From an uncultured Bacteroidia bacterium (GTDB taxonomy: Bacteria > Bacteroidota > Bacteroidia > NS11-12g > UBA955), in assembly GCA_938086785.1 (NCBI GenBank), contig CALKCM010000004.1:62001-126000 (forward strand): a stretch of DNA of 64,000 nucleotides, written 5' to 3'. Below, piece after piece: positions 33,494 to 43,006 of this stretch (within the stretch, counting starts at the first letter, position 1; each line of letters starts with the position of its first letter). The translations under genes and the position numbers were made by a program. The notes under the pieces are model-generated. The model was not told the origin of the DNA and did no database searches. It worked only from the letters and a program-made list of their open reading frames with translations.

Positions 33494-35005
33494 CTATCTC
33501 GGTATCTGATTCCACAGTCTCATGATAGAATCTAAACGCAGTCCTCTCTTATTTTCTATTCTATATGCCTGGCCTTCAATCCACTGTTGTTCAATAGTGG
33601 GAAAAAGTGTTCTTACTGAATCAGGGCTTGAGGTACGGTCCATTACTGTGTACCTTTTTGGTATCATGCAATCTATTTTTGACTTTAACCAAGGCCTTCT
33701 TTCATATCTGTATCTGGAACTTAGCGGAAATTCTTTTTTTAATATGGGACAACCTAAGCTTACCGCTTCAACAAAATAATGATCATAAATAATAAGCGCC
33801 TCAGAAGCTTCTGTAATTTTTTGAATGCTATCACAGGCACAGTTAATTTCATCCAGTGTAAAGGTCAGCACAGGAGCCTCTTTCCCTCTCCATGGTTTGC
33901 TGGTAATATCCTTACTAATTCCTGCAGTTTGTATAAAGCTTAACCCTATGCCTACAAAGGCAATAGCCAAAAGTATTTTTGGTTTAAGAGAGAATTTTTT
34001 CAATAGAAAGAGAGCAAAAACAAGAGGAATAGCCATGTAAAATCTTCCACCACTAAAGAATACAGACTCTGTTATATCTGCTACTTTATTTATTGATATA
34101 CTTAGTACTACAATAGAGAGGAAAATGAGCATTTGCCAATATTTCTTGGTAATTATCCCAATCAGTAATCCGCAAAAAATGCATGCTAGGTGTGCACTTT
34201 CTTGCCCCTTAAAAATATGTATGAACAGTAGGTGAATGGATTTAATATTAGATAAAAATTGACTAATATTGGCTTTTATTAGTGGTTTGGGATGAACGAC
34301 ATACTCTGGATGGTGGAGGTAAATATTCTCTACTCCGAAATAAATGACTCCAACCAGTAAAAAAGCAATGGTTCCGTAAATAAGATACCATCTTCTTAGC
34401 CATAATTTATCCCAAAATAGAAGTACAATTGAGGGGTATAGCAATACATTATTTGGTACCTGCAGAGATCCAAGTAAGGTCAAAAAAAGCAGTAAGAAAA
34501 AGTGAATGGGTTTTTTTGAACCAAACCACCAAAAGCCTAGACCAATAAATGTGAAGAAAATGGCCTGCACAAAACCCCTGCTCATATGGGTAAGAATGGC
34601 ATATTGTTGAGACAAGGAAAAAAGAAGGAGTACTATTAAAATACCGCCAGAATACAACGTATGCTTTTTGCAATAAAGAAAAATTATTATCCAAGGAAAT
34701 AAAGACATAACCCAAGTAGCCAGAGGAACAGCATAATATACTTTTAACCCAAGAAGTATTAAGGGAGTTGCTAATACTGCCTCAGCCATTGAATTGTATT
34801 GTTGCCCATAGAAGTAGGGAGTATAAAAATGTCCCTGACTCATATCTCTAGCGGCCTCCCACATGAGCATTTGATCCGTGTCAGATTGGTTCAATGAAAA
34901 TGAAAAGAGCACAAAAACTTGTTGGGCAATGAATAAAAAGCCCAGTAAAGTGAAGACATTGCGTGGGTTTATATAGTTGAAAATAGATTTTCTCAGTTGA
35001 TACAA
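33494..35005 (-). CDS. Polytopic GT-C-like membrane protein
   Basis: A 503-residue membrane protein with a series of hydrophobic helices through about residue 365, then a soluble C-terminal region (about 366-503). The first loop contains NQSDTDQMLMWEAARDMSQG and FYTPYFYGQQYN. An acidic residue pair in this position is typical of GT-C glycosyltransferases, and the protein resembles PMT/ArnT-like enzymes, but similarity is weaker than for the gene at 8267. No ATG is available near the N-terminus; the TTG at 35005 keeps the first helix. It stands alone between the B12 riboswitch region and a divergent gene. Acceptor and donor are unknown. Confidence 0.65.
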   Translation of the reverse strand: MYQLRKSIFNYINPRNVFTLLGFLFIAQQVFVLFSFSLNQSDTDQMLMWEAARDMSQGHFYTPYFYGQQYNSMAEAVLATPLILLGLKVYYAVPLATWVMSLFPWIIIFLYCKKHTLYSGGILIVLLLFSLSQQYAILTHMSRGFVQAIFFTFIGLGFWWFGSKKPIHFFLLLFLTLLGSLQVPNNVLLYPSIVLLFWDKLWLRRWYLIYGTIAFLLVGVIYFGVENIYLHHPEYVVHPKPLIKANISQFLSNIKSIHLLFIHIFKGQESAHLACIFCGLLIGIITKKYWQMLIFLSIVVLSISINKVADITESVFFSGGRFYMAIPLVFALFLLKKFSLKPKILLAIAFVGIGLSFIQTAGISKDITSKPWRGKEAPVLTFTLDEINCACDSIQKITEASEALIIYDHYFVEAVSLGCPILKKEFPLSSRYRYERRPWLKSKIDCMIPKRYTVMDRTSSPDSVRTLFPTIEQQWIEGQAYRIENKRGLRLDSIMRLWNQIPR

Positions 35006-35040
35006 ATAACGACTATGCGAGAATAAATTAAAAGGACTTT

Positions 35041-35072
35041 GCCATTATTGTTTGTCCATAAATAATAATGGC
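35041..35072. repeat. 9-bp inverted repeat in a divergent intergenic region
   Basis: GCCATTATT (35041-35049) and AATAATGGC (35064-35072) are perfect inverted copies 14 bp apart. They lie between the GT-C-like gene and the PH-domain gene, about 36 bp upstream of the latter's -7 box. This could be an operator or a hairpin. Confidence 0.5.
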
Positions 35073-35107
35073 AGGTTGTTAGTTTACCAATATAAAAATA
35101 TGTAATA

Positions 35108-35115
35108 TAAATTTG
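35108..35115 (+). promoter_or_regulatory. -7 element (TAAATTTG) of the PH-domain gene
   Basis: A perfect match nine bases before the ATG at 35125; the leader would be only about five bases. Confidence 0.6.
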
Positions 35116-35124
35116 TACTCTTAA

Positions 35125-35532
35125 ATGACAAGATATAACTCCAAAATTGGACTAGAAATACTTTTGCCTTTGATCCTTTCTATGGGAGGGGCTTCTATTT
35201 GTTTGGGGCTAAATGCGCAGTGGCTAGGCGTATTGGTTTTAACTATAATAACATTGCTTATCTACATGTTATTTAAAACGACCTATTATACAATTGATGA
35301 GAACAAACTCATAATTCGATCGTTTTTCATCATAAATAAAAAAGTAGATATTCAATCAATAACAAAGGTGAGTGAAACTAGGAACCCAATAAGTGCACCA
35401 GCCGCTTCATTAGACCGTTTAGAGGTCATTTCGACGATGGACTCCGAGTTAATTTCACCTAAGGATAAGAAAGGATTTATAGCTGAGTTAACAAATATTA
35501 ACCCAAGTATCAAAGTCGTTTACAGAAGATAA
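35125..35532 (+). CDS. Small membrane protein with bacterial PH domain
   Basis: A 135-residue protein: two membrane helices (about 12-30 and 33-50) followed by a bacterial pleckstrin-homology domain of the bPH_4 type. Its marks are TTYYTIDENKLIIRS, VDIQSITKV, SAPAASLDRLEVI and ISPKDKKGFIAELTNINP. Such proteins are widespread in Bacteroidota and Firmicutes; no function is established. It converges with ftsH with a 1-nt gap. Confidence 0.83.
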   Translation: MTRYNSKIGLEILLPLILSMGGASICLGLNAQWLGVLVLTIITLLIYMLFKTTYYTIDENKLIIRSFFIINKKVDIQSITKVSETRNPISAPAASLDRLEVISTMDSELISPKDKKGFIAELTNINPSIKVVYRR

Positions 35533-35533
35533 G

Positions 35534-37627
35534 TTAGTCTTCTGTGTCTTCTGTATTTTCTTCGGTACTTGTTTCGGAAGATTCATCAGATTCTGAATTC
35601 TCAGCGATTGGCTCAATTTCTTTTTCTACTTCAACCTCATTTTCCGCTACAGCTAATTCTTCAACAACAGATACTTCTTCAGCTTCTACTTCTTCTATAA
35701 CTTCTACTTCATCATATTCTCGTTTGCCAATGAGTCTTTCAATATCATCTTTGAAAATAATTTCTTTCTCCAATAGCTCCTTGGCAACGGCTTCTACTTC
35801 TGATTTTTTATCGGTCAGGAGATCAATGGTTCTTTGATAAGCCTCATCAATCATAGCTCTTACCTCATTATCAATGAGTTCCGCAGTCTTTTCACTGTAT
35901 GGTCTATGATATCCATATTCTCCCGTTGGATCATTAAATGAAACCTGACCCACTTTACTATTCATTCCATACATGATGATCATGTTGTAGGATAGTTTTG
36001 TTATCCGCTCTAAATCATTTTGTGCGCCCGTGCTTATTTTCTTAAAGAATATTTGTTCAGCAGCTCTTCCACCCAAAGTCATACACATGCTGTCTTGAAG
36101 TTGCTCAGTTCTGTATAAATACTGCTCTTTGGGAAGGTACTGCGCATATCCAAGTGCAGCCAGCCCTCTAGGAACAATAGAAACTTTTAACAATGGATCT
36201 GCATGCTCTAAATACCAACCTGCCACTGCATGGCCAGCCTCATGGTAAGCCACAATTTTCTTTTCTTCAGGAGATATAATTTTATTCTTTTTTTCTAACC
36301 CGCCAATAACGCGGTCAATGGCATTTTGGAAATCTTCCATTTCCACTTTTTCCTTATTTCCTCTTGCAGCAATTAGGGCTGCTTCATTACAAACATTGGC
36401 AATTTCTGCACCTGCAAACCCTGGAGTTTGTGCTGCTAATTTTTTCGAGTCTACATCTTTACTTAATTTTTTTAATGGCTTAAGATGTACCTTAAAAATA
36501 TGTTCTCTTCCTTTAATATCAGGGCGATCCACGCCAATCTGACGGTCAAATCTTCCAGGTCTTAGTAAAGCCGAATCTAACACGTCTGGCCTATTCGTAG
36601 CAGCCATTAAAATAATTCCACTATCCGTTCCAAAGCCATCCATTTCTGACAACAATTGATTTAAGGTGTTTTCTCGTTCATCATTTCCTCCCTGAGCCAA
36701 GTTTTTCCCTCGGGCTCTTCCCACTGCATCTATTTCATCAATAAAGATAATGCAAGGAGCTTTTTCCTTTGCTTGTTTGAATAAGTCTCGAACTCTACTT
36801 GCCCCAACACCAACAAACATTTCTACAAAGTCAGATCCACTTAATGAGAAGAAAGGAACAGCTGCTTCGCCAGCCACTGCTTTCGCCAGCAATGTTTTCC
36901 CAGTTCCCGGAGGGCCTACCAATAAAACTCCTTTTGGTATTTTACCCCCCAAATTGGTGTATTTTTTAGGGTTTTGAAGAAAGTCTACGACCTCCATCAC
37001 TTCCGTTTTCGCTTCCTCTAGTCCAGCTACATCTTTAAACGTGACTTTAACTTTCTTGTCTTGGTCAAAAAGTTGAGCCTTGCTCCGGCCAATATTAAAA
37101 ATATTTGGCCCACCTGCTCCGCCGCCAGCGCCACCACCCATTCGTCGCATGACCAAGCTGATGATAAAGAAAATGATTCCCATCATGAGCAAGGTGCCCA
37201 TAAAGCCACCAAACATACTTGTACTGCTATCAAAAATGATAGGCAATTCATAGCTTGATTGCCCTTTTTGCATCTCTTTTTGAAGTTTTTGTAACTCTAG
37301 ATTTAAAAAGTCCTTCTCAAATTCAAAACTGAAATCAGGAGTCTCTGTGGCCATTAGGCTTTGAGATTTTTTTATTTTCCCCTTATAACTGTTATCATCT
37401 TTTGCTCCTTTTTTTAAGAAAATATTGGCAAATCGATCATTGTGTAAAACCATTTTGTCAACATGTTGCTTTTGCAACATGACTTTGGCCTGTGACCAAT
37501 CAATCTTTTTTCCTTTATTTTCTGGAACAAATAGAAATACCAACAAAACTAAGAGAAGTACTCCATACAGAATGTATGCATTGAACTTGAACCCTTTTTT
37601 TGGTTTTTGATTTTTAGGTGTACTCAT
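35534..37627 (-). CDS. ftsH: ATP-dependent zinc metalloprotease FtsH
   Basis: A 697-residue membrane protease that extracts and degrades damaged or regulatory membrane and cytoplasmic proteins. Two N-terminal membrane helices flank a periplasmic domain. The AAA module has Walker A GPPGTGKT (238-245), Walker B IIFIDEID (about 293-300) and the second region of homology [18 protein letters not shown]. The zinc site HEAGH is at 462-466. The last 60 or so residues are an unusually acidic Glu/Ser/Thr tail. The ATG at 37627 is chosen because the -7 box at 37673-37680 leaves no room for the in-frame start at 37675. Confidence 0.97.
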   Translation of the reverse strand: MSTPKNQKPKKGFKFNAYILYGVLLLVLLVFLFVPENKGKKIDWSQAKVMLQKQHVDKMVLHNDRFANIFLKKGAKDDNSYKGKIKKSQSLMATETPDFSFEFEKDFLNLELQKLQKEMQKGQSSYELPIIFDSSTSMFGGFMGTLLMMGIIFFIISLVMRRMGGGAGGGAGGPNIFNIGRSKAQLFDQDKKVKVTFKDVAGLEEAKTEVMEVVDFLQNPKKYTNLGGKIPKGVLLVGPPGTGKTLLAKAVAGEAAVPFFSLSGSDFVEMFVGVGASRVRDLFKQAKEKAPCIIFIDEIDAVGRARGKNLAQGGNDERENTLNQLLSEMDGFGTDSGIILMAATNRPDVLDSALLRPGRFDRQIGVDRPDIKGREHIFKVHLKPLKKLSKDVDSKKLAAQTPGFAGAEIANVCNEAALIAARGNKEKVEMEDFQNAIDRVIGGLEKKNKIISPEEKKIVAYHEAGHAVAGWYLEHADPLLKVSIVPRGLAALGYAQYLPKEQYLYRTEQLQDSMCMTLGGRAAEQIFFKKISTGAQNDLERITKLSYNMIIMYGMNSKVGQVSFNDPTGEYGYHRPYSEKTAELIDNEVRAMIDEAYQRTIDLLTDKKSEVEAVAKELLEKEIIFKDDIERLIGKREYDEVEVIEEVEAEEVSVVEELAVAENEVEVEKEIEPIAENSESDESSETSTEENTEDTED

Positions 37628-37672
37628 TTTGAAATTATTATAGCAAATCACAAACCAAAACAGCTTGTGGCG

Positions 37673-37680
37673 CAAAACTA
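37673..37680 (-). promoter_or_regulatory. -7 element (TAGTTTTG) of ftsH
   Basis: A perfect minus-strand match about 46 nt before the ATG at 37627. Confidence 0.55.
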
Positions 37681-37812
37681 ATACGTTAAAGAGTTAAAAT
37701 GGTAGTACAAGATTATATTTAAAGAATAAATAAGCCATTGTGTCATAAAAACAGACTGTATTCTCATTTTCATCCAAATACATCTCAGTTTGCTTAAACA
37801 TACTACCTGCTT

Positions 37813-37820
37813 TAGATTTG
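37813..37820 (+). promoter_or_regulatory. -7 element (TAGATTTG), possible promoter of the barstar-like/ppx unit
   Basis: A perfect plus-strand match. It would give a leader of about 120 nt, unusually long for this genome. Confidence 0.45.
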
Positions 37821-37830
37821 TGAAAACTGG

Positions 37831-37854
37831 ATTAAAGATGATGTTATCTTTAAT
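37831..37854. repeat. 9-bp inverted repeat in the leader of the barstar-like gene
   Basis: ATTAAAGAT (37831-37839) and ATCTTTAAT (37846-37854) are perfect inverted copies 6 bp apart, just after the predicted transcription start. The 37628-37946 stretch otherwise holds only promoters; I see no convincing gene in it. Confidence 0.5.
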
Positions 37855-37946
37855 GAAAAAATCGTGAATCTGGGTTTCCCTTTGACTTATTTTCATGCTT
37901 TAGATGTTTGAAAAACAGATGAGTAAAATGAAAAAGGGCACTTGGA

Positions 37947-38342
37947 ATGCTAAGGATATCAAAAAAAATAAACGAGATTGACGCTGCTAGTCAAACACAA
38001 TTGGTGCTTAACGGTGCCATCTTTAACGACATGACAGAGGTTCATAAGTACCTAAAACAGGAGCTCTCATTTGAGAGTTCTTATAAAGGTGATTTGGATA
38101 TCTTGTTTGATGATCTTTGCAATCTTCCTGAGGATAAATGTCCTCTACAAATCATAATTAAAAATGTCATAAATTTTTTAACGATTCCTGAGGAGAAAGA
38201 AGAATTCTTTTGTTTGCTTAATGATGTTCAGGAAACCTGGTCTGATGTGATGAATGAGGATTTTTTTACGGTCATCATAGAAGATTTTGAGAAGAGTCAA
38301 GATTTTTTTGATATGTTATTTATTAAAACTGAGCGAATATGA
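37947..38342 (+). CDS. Barstar-like protein (ribonuclease inhibitor fold), orphan
   Basis: A 131-residue protein whose residues about 17-100 follow the barstar pattern: LVLNGAIFNDMTEVHKYLKQ for the first strand and helix, then SSYKGDLDILFDDL for the inhibitory loop and helix. In barstar the barnase contacts Asp35 and Asp39 lie in YYGENLDALWD; here they correspond to Asp51 and Asp55, while barstar Tyr29 is replaced by Ser. No barnase-type nuclease is next to it. The last codons overlap ppx (ATGA), so it is translationally coupled to the polyphosphatase. The assignment is by pattern only, and the target nuclease, if any, is unknown. Confidence 0.68.
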   Translation: MLRISKKINEIDAASQTQLVLNGAIFNDMTEVHKYLKQELSFESSYKGDLDILFDDLCNLPEDKCPLQIIIKNVINFLTIPEEKEEFFCLLNDVQETWSDVMNEDFFTVIIEDFEKSQDFFDMLFIKTERI

Positions 38343-39226
38343 AATTTGCAGCTATTGATATCGGTAGCAATGCTATTCGGCTTGCTATTACAAGACCTTT
38401 AAGAGAGGATAGCAGAGATACTCAATTTAAAATGATAGAATTTACACGTTTGCCATTAAGGCTTGGGGATGATGTGTTTAATAAAAATCAAATTGGCAAG
38501 AAAAAGGCGGAACTTTTATCCAAATCTATGCAGGCTTTTGCGCTTTTAATGGATGTTTACAATGTAGATTATTATAGAGCATGTGCAACAAGCGCCATGC
38601 GAGATGCTCAGAATAGTTCAGAGATAATTAAAAATATTCAAAAGCAAACAGGGATAAAAATTACGGTTATACCCGGGAAGGAAGAAAGTAGGCTGATACA
38701 ATTAGCTGTTTTGGAAAAAATTCCTCGCAAACATCATCTCCTTCATATTGACGTAGGTGGAGGTAGCACTGAATTAGCTTACTTAAAAAATGGAAAGGTA
38801 AGGCAATACGAGAGTTTTAATATAGGTACAGTGCGCATAAGAGAAGGAAAAGTCAAAGATTCAGAACAACAGCGAATGAAAAAATGGTTAAAAGAGCTAA
38901 AGAAAGAAACCAGCGACGAATTTCAAGCTATCGGAACGGGAGGGAATATTGTAAAAATAAACCAGCTTAGTGGAGTAAAAACGAATGAGTTTAATCACTA
39001 CAAAGATTTTCAATCAACATTAAAAATGATCAAGTCCATGACCAAGCATGATAGGGTTTACGAGTTAAAGTTAAATCCCGATAGAGCTGAGGTTATTGAA
39101 TATGCCGGAAATATTGTGTGGAATATTTTAAAGATTTGCAATATTCAAGAAATAATGGCACCAAATGTGGGTCTAAGAGACGGGATTATTCGCGATCTTT
39201 GGAATAATTACTACGAATCAAAATAA
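38339..39226 (+). CDS. ppx: Exopolyphosphatase / guanosine pentaphosphate phosphatase family (Ppx/GppA)
   Basis: A 295-residue member of the ASKHA superfamily that hydrolyses polyphosphate or pppGpp. It has the phosphate-binding loop AIDIGSNAIRLAI at the start, LLHIDVGGGSTELAYL (about 136-151) and AIGTGGNIVKI (about 197-207). It is the short form (one catalytic module of about 300 residues), common in Bacteroidota; specificity between polyP and pppGpp cannot be read from sequence. It is coupled to the barstar-like gene by a 4-nt overlap. It converges with der, with a 5-nt gap and no visible terminator. Confidence 0.9.
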   Translation: MKFAAIDIGSNAIRLAITRPLREDSRDTQFKMIEFTRLPLRLGDDVFNKNQIGKKKAELLSKSMQAFALLMDVYNVDYYRACATSAMRDAQNSSEIIKNIQKQTGIKITVIPGKEESRLIQLAVLEKIPRKHHLLHIDVGGGSTELAYLKNGKVRQYESFNIGTVRIREGKVKDSEQQRMKKWLKELKKETSDEFQAIGTGGNIVKINQLSGVKTNEFNHYKDFQSTLKMIKSMTKHDRVYELKLNPDRAEVIEYAGNIVWNILKICNIQEIMAPNVGLRDGIIRDLWNNYYESK

Positions 39227-39231
39227 GCCAA

Positions 39232-40548
39232 TTAGCTTTTCTTTCGGAAGAAAAGAGTGATGGGTATCCCATTAAAATCGAACTCCTCACGCAATTGGTT
39301 TTCTAAAAATCGAGTATAGCTTTCAGCAACGTACTGCGGCAAATTACAGAATAAAGCAAAGCATACCTTTTTCGTAGGTAATTGTGTAATGTATTTTATG
39401 CGTACAAATTTCCCTTTTCTACTTGGAGGTGGGGTTGTTTCTATAATTGGCAGCAAGTAATTATTTAGTTTATTCGTGCTAATTTTAACGGTCATATTAT
39501 CATGTACCTTCATGATTGTTTCCATGGCCTGGAAAATTCGTTGCTTATTGAGAGCAGAAATAAACATGATTGGATAATCTACAAATGGGGCAGTTTTCTC
39601 TCTAATAAAATCCTCCACATCTCTATGAGTGTTAGTTTGTTTCTCTACCAAATCCCACTTATTAACCAAAACAACAATTCCTTTTCCCTGTCGATGAGCC
39701 AGCCAAAACAGGTTTAAATCTTGCGACTCCATACCAAGTTCAGCATCGAGTAATATGACAACTACGTCACTGTTTTCCAGCGCTTTAACACTTCTCATGA
39801 CTGAGTAAAATTCAATGTTTTCATGAACCTTACTTTTCTTTCGTATACCTGCGGTATCAACTAATACAAGTTCTTTTCCATAGGCATTATAAACCGTGTC
39901 AATACTATCTCGGGTAGTACCTGCTATATCCGTTACAATGTTTCTTTCCTCTCCAATAAGGGCATTTATAAAGGAGCTTTTACCCACGTTTGGTCTTCCC
40001 ACAATCGCGATCTTAGGTAAATGACTCGTTGTATCCTCAAACGGTTTTAATTCCTTTAATTCCTCAACTACTTTATCTAACAACTCACCTGTTCCGGCGC
40101 CGCTTGCGCTACTTATGTCAAAAAGCTCATCAAAACCTAATTGGTAAAAAGTAGAACTTTGAAAGCGTAAGGTGTCATTATCTACCTTATTCACGACCAT
40201 AATAACTGGTTTTTTTGTTCTTCTAAGAATATTGGCAAATTCTTGATCCAAAGGATGTATTTCTGAAATAGCATCTACTACAAATAGTAAAACAGAAGCC
40301 TCCTCCATGGCAATGTGAACTTGCTCTCGTATAGCTTTCTCGAAAATATCTGTACTATCAGGAACAAAGCCACCCGTATCTATTACGGTAAACTCCATCC
40401 CATTCCAATCGCTTACGCCATAATGCCTATCGCGAGTTACCCCACTGTGATCATCAACAATAGCCTTTCGCCTTCCAGTTAATCGGTTAAATAGGGTACT
40501 TTTCCCTACGTTCGGTCTACCAACAATGGCAACGATACGGTTTTCCAT
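39232..40548 (-). CDS. der: Ribosome assembly GTPase Der (EngA)
   Basis: A 438-residue essential GTPase for 50S subunit maturation. Two tandem G-domains are seen, each with GRPNVGKS: the first at about 9-16, the second at about 182-189. NKVD and NKWD are the G4 motifs, and a KH-like C-terminal domain ends FNGIPITLFFRKKS. The length is typical. The TACCTTTG box at 40560-40567 gives a leader of about seven bases. Confidence 0.97.
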   Translation of the reverse strand: MENRIVAIVGRPNVGKSTLFNRLTGRRKAIVDDHSGVTRDRHYGVSDWNGMEFTVIDTGGFVPDSTDIFEKAIREQVHIAMEEASVLLFVVDAISEIHPLDQEFANILRRTKKPVIMVVNKVDNDTLRFQSSTFYQLGFDELFDISSASGAGTGELLDKVVEELKELKPFEDTTSHLPKIAIVGRPNVGKSSFINALIGEERNIVTDIAGTTRDSIDTVYNAYGKELVLVDTAGIRKKSKVHENIEFYSVMRSVKALENSDVVVILLDAELGMESQDLNLFWLAHRQGKGIVVLVNKWDLVEKQTNTHRDVEDFIREKTAPFVDYPIMFISALNKQRIFQAMETIMKVHDNMTVKISTNKLNNYLLPIIETTPPPSRKGKFVRIKYITQLPTKKVCFALFCNLPQYVAESYTRFLENQLREEFDFNGIPITLFFRKKS

Positions 40549-40559
40549 AATTTTGGCTG

Positions 40560-40567
40560 CAAAGGTA
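40560..40567 (-). promoter_or_regulatory. -7 element (TACCTTTG) of der
   Basis: A perfect minus-strand match, with 11 bases to the ATG at 40548. Confidence 0.55.
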
Positions 40568-40736
40568 GTTCTTTTGCCATTCTTCTAAACAAACTCTTGC
40601 GGATATTGTATTTTGATTTTTTAACTCAAAAAAAGGATTTGAATTTCTTAGGATATCCTTAGTGTTACTTCGTAAAAAGAGCTTCCTCAGAACAAGTATT
40701 ATTTAGTTTGAAGGATTGAATAAAACATATCCTAAA

Positions 40737-42788
40737 CTAAGGATTGATAATCACAGAATACACCCTTGTCTTGCTATCTTTAATGCGAATAAAATAGAGT
40801 CCCGGCGAAATTTTAGAGAGATCCAGTGCTGTTGATCTTCCTATTTGCCCAATCGCTAATTTTTGCCCAGTTCTAGCGTAAATTTCCGCATCATAAATAT
40901 TCCCATTAATCCCCGTATAATAGAGGATAGATTGGGTTGGGTTAGGAAAAACGATAAAAGATTCCGAGGCGGGTAGTTTCATGCTTTCGGCCTCTAAAAC
41001 TGCTTGATACGCATTTACTTTCCCCCATCCCCATGTAAAACTGCCGGTATCGGGGATAACACCCGTGCGATTATCGGTTCTTGCGGTAGTTTTTAAAATT
41101 TCTTTAATTTGTTTGGCACTTAGCCTAGGGTTTGCTTGAAGCATTAACGCAACAACACCTGCTGTCGCTGGGCTGCTCATCGAAGTGCCAGAAAAACGAG
41201 AAAACGGATAATCTTTTCCCTTAAAAGATGCATTTTCAAGCAATGTAAAACCACGGCTTGTAAACGAAGAAACAGAAGAAGCCACATTGACTCCTGGCGC
41301 CGAAATATCCGGTTTTAAGCGGCCATCTAAAGTAGGCCCTATACTACTAAATGAAGCAATTTGACCTCCTATTATATTGCCGTTTGGAGCTTTAAACTCA
41401 GAACTATGAGCTGCTACTGAAATAGCAGATTTAGTACAGGCAGGTTCGCCAATACCATATAAATTATCTCCACCCACCCATCCTGGCTTCCACGCCGTTA
41501 AGGGCAAACCCCAATTGCCTACATCATTGTTAAGTTCAACCACATTCCAATAATGCACAGCGCCGCTGCTTGCATACGATTTAAGCACCACATGCAATTG
41601 TGTATTTGTGTTTTTTACGCGAAGTCGCATGTGCGGTCTTTGGTTTAGAGAGAATGATTCAACTGTTTTTATATTATAAAATACGGTATCCGTACCAACC
41701 AAAATAAAAGATTCTGTATAATTTTCGGTGCCCAAAGTAGAAAAGGATGGACTTTCTGCCACTAAAGTTTTTGTATTGTCATATACCTCAAAAGAACTGC
41801 TAAAGGTATTTTCAGGCTCTCCCCACATCGTAATGCTTTGTCCCCACATTTCAGCATGTGAACTGTAAGGGTAAAATCCTACATGGCTTCGCATGGTATC
41901 CGCCTTAAAAACATTTTTGATATGGAACATCTCATCTCCGTTATTTCCGCCAGAAGTAATAAAGACTACCCCTTGCTCTGAGTATTGATCTATGGCTTGA
42001 CTCAGTAAAGATGTGCCATCGAGCGTTCCTAAGTGATAAAGCCCCCAACTCATATTTACAACCAAAGGCTTATTGTGAAAATCAGCTTGTTTTTTCATCC
42101 ATGCAAAAGCATCTAAAACAGCCGCTTCATCTACTAAGAAAGTGACGAATAAAAAATTAGCTTCAAAGGCCACACCTCTATGTTCTGTTCCGGCACCGCT
42201 CCCGCCAGCAATTCCGGCAACATGACTTCCATGGGTTGCGTACTGATAAATATTAAAGGTATCTTTCTCTGCAGCAAATAGTTCCGTTTCACCAGAATAT
42301 TCTGTCCCGTAAGAATATCCATCTGGATGAGGCCCCGAAGTTTTAAATTGATCCCAGGCCGCCAATATTCGTGTATGCTCAAGTGCCGTATCGTAGAACA
42401 TAGGATGGGTATAGTCAAAGCCCCAGTCAGTAATTCCAATAATTACATCTTTCCCTGAATATCCTTGCATGAGACCATGTTGTTTATAAACAGAATCCGC
42501 CCTTAAATCAGAGGTAACCCTAGCTAAATTAGGACTAATTTTAGATGCCTTTTTTACGTATTCAATGCCGGGATGATTTTTAAGGAATTCAGACCGGTCT
42601 GTATGGCTTCTCAAGGTTATTATGTTTCCCACTCTTGAGCCTATTTCAATGCCCTTCTTTTGCAAAGATTGGACATTGAAACATTCGTTGACCAAAGCAA
42701 TTGCCGAAAATGAAGGGTCTACAGGAGCTTGAGAAAAGGATCTGTAAAAAACACTAATACAAAAAAAGAGAGTAAACAACTTCCGCAT
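40737..42788 (-). CDS. Secreted subtilisin-like serine protease (S8) with T9SS sorting domain
   Basis: A 683-residue exported protease. The signal peptide ends about residue 20 (FYRSFSQ). The catalytic triad is Asp121 (GITDWGFDYTHP), His186 (THGSHVAG) and Ser536 (SGTSMSSPATAG), with a long insertion of about 200 residues between the Asn-containing GGNNGD region and Ser that may be a PA-like or jelly-roll insert. The final 70 residues form a T9SS sorting domain (VFPNPTQSILYYTG, ISPGLYFIRI). It should be displayed or released through type IX secretion to digest extracellular protein. The ATG at 42788 is used; the frame also reaches a TTG at 42809, but that adds residues before the signal peptide. 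Confidence 0.92.
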   Translation of the reverse strand: MRKLFTLFFCISVFYRSFSQAPVDPSFSAIALVNECFNVQSLQKKGIEIGSRVGNIITLRSHTDRSEFLKNHPGIEYVKKASKISPNLARVTSDLRADSVYKQHGLMQGYSGKDVIIGITDWGFDYTHPMFYDTALEHTRILAAWDQFKTSGPHPDGYSYGTEYSGETELFAAEKDTFNIYQYATHGSHVAGIAGGSGAGTEHRGVAFEANFLFVTFLVDEAAVLDAFAWMKKQADFHNKPLVVNMSWGLYHLGTLDGTSLLSQAIDQYSEQGVVFITSGGNNGDEMFHIKNVFKADTMRSHVGFYPYSSHAEMWGQSITMWGEPENTFSSSFEVYDNTKTLVAESPSFSTLGTENYTESFILVGTDTVFYNIKTVESFSLNQRPHMRLRVKNTNTQLHVVLKSYASSGAVHYWNVVELNNDVGNWGLPLTAWKPGWVGGDNLYGIGEPACTKSAISVAAHSSEFKAPNGNIIGGQIASFSSIGPTLDGRLKPDISAPGVNVASSVSSFTSRGFTLLENASFKGKDYPFSRFSGTSMSSPATAGVVALMLQANPRLSAKQIKEILKTTARTDNRTGVIPDTGSFTWGWGKVNAYQAVLEAESMKLPASESFIVFPNPTQSILYYTGINGNIYDAEIYARTGQKLAIGQIGRSTALDLSKISPGLYFIRIKDSKTRVYSVIINP

Positions 42789-42994
42789 TTCGACTCGAAG
42801 GTACAACAATTTAGGCCTCAGAAACGATTGATTTGTGGAGTTCAGATGAGCTAAAACTTCACATAGTATTATAGGGATATGATTTTTTAAATAGTTCAGT
42901 ACAATTCTATTTTTTCACAGCCTTAGAGGAATTCCATTTATAGTTGGTTCCAAGCTAAAAATCTGCGAATTCGTCATTCATCAAATTATAGCCA

Positions 42995-43002
42995 TAAATT
43001 TG
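42995..43002 (+). promoter_or_regulatory. -7 element (TAAATTTG) with GTG start four bases downstream (folA)
   Basis: A perfect match. CCCT alone separates it from the GTG at 43007, the same geometry as at 18876. Confidence 0.65.
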
Positions 43003-43006
43003 CCCT

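Noticed and set aside
37678-37896. 72-codon minus-strand frame upstream of ftsH, where a small gene such as rsfS might be expected
   Set aside because: The peptide has no family resemblance, unusual composition, and overlaps the ftsH promoter box and a plus-strand promoter with an inverted repeat.
37919-37981. A 20-codon frame (starting MSKMKK) before the barstar-like gene as a frameshifted N-terminus
   Set aside because: It is in another frame and adds nothing resembling barstar; the ATG at 37947 already precedes the first strand by a normal distance.
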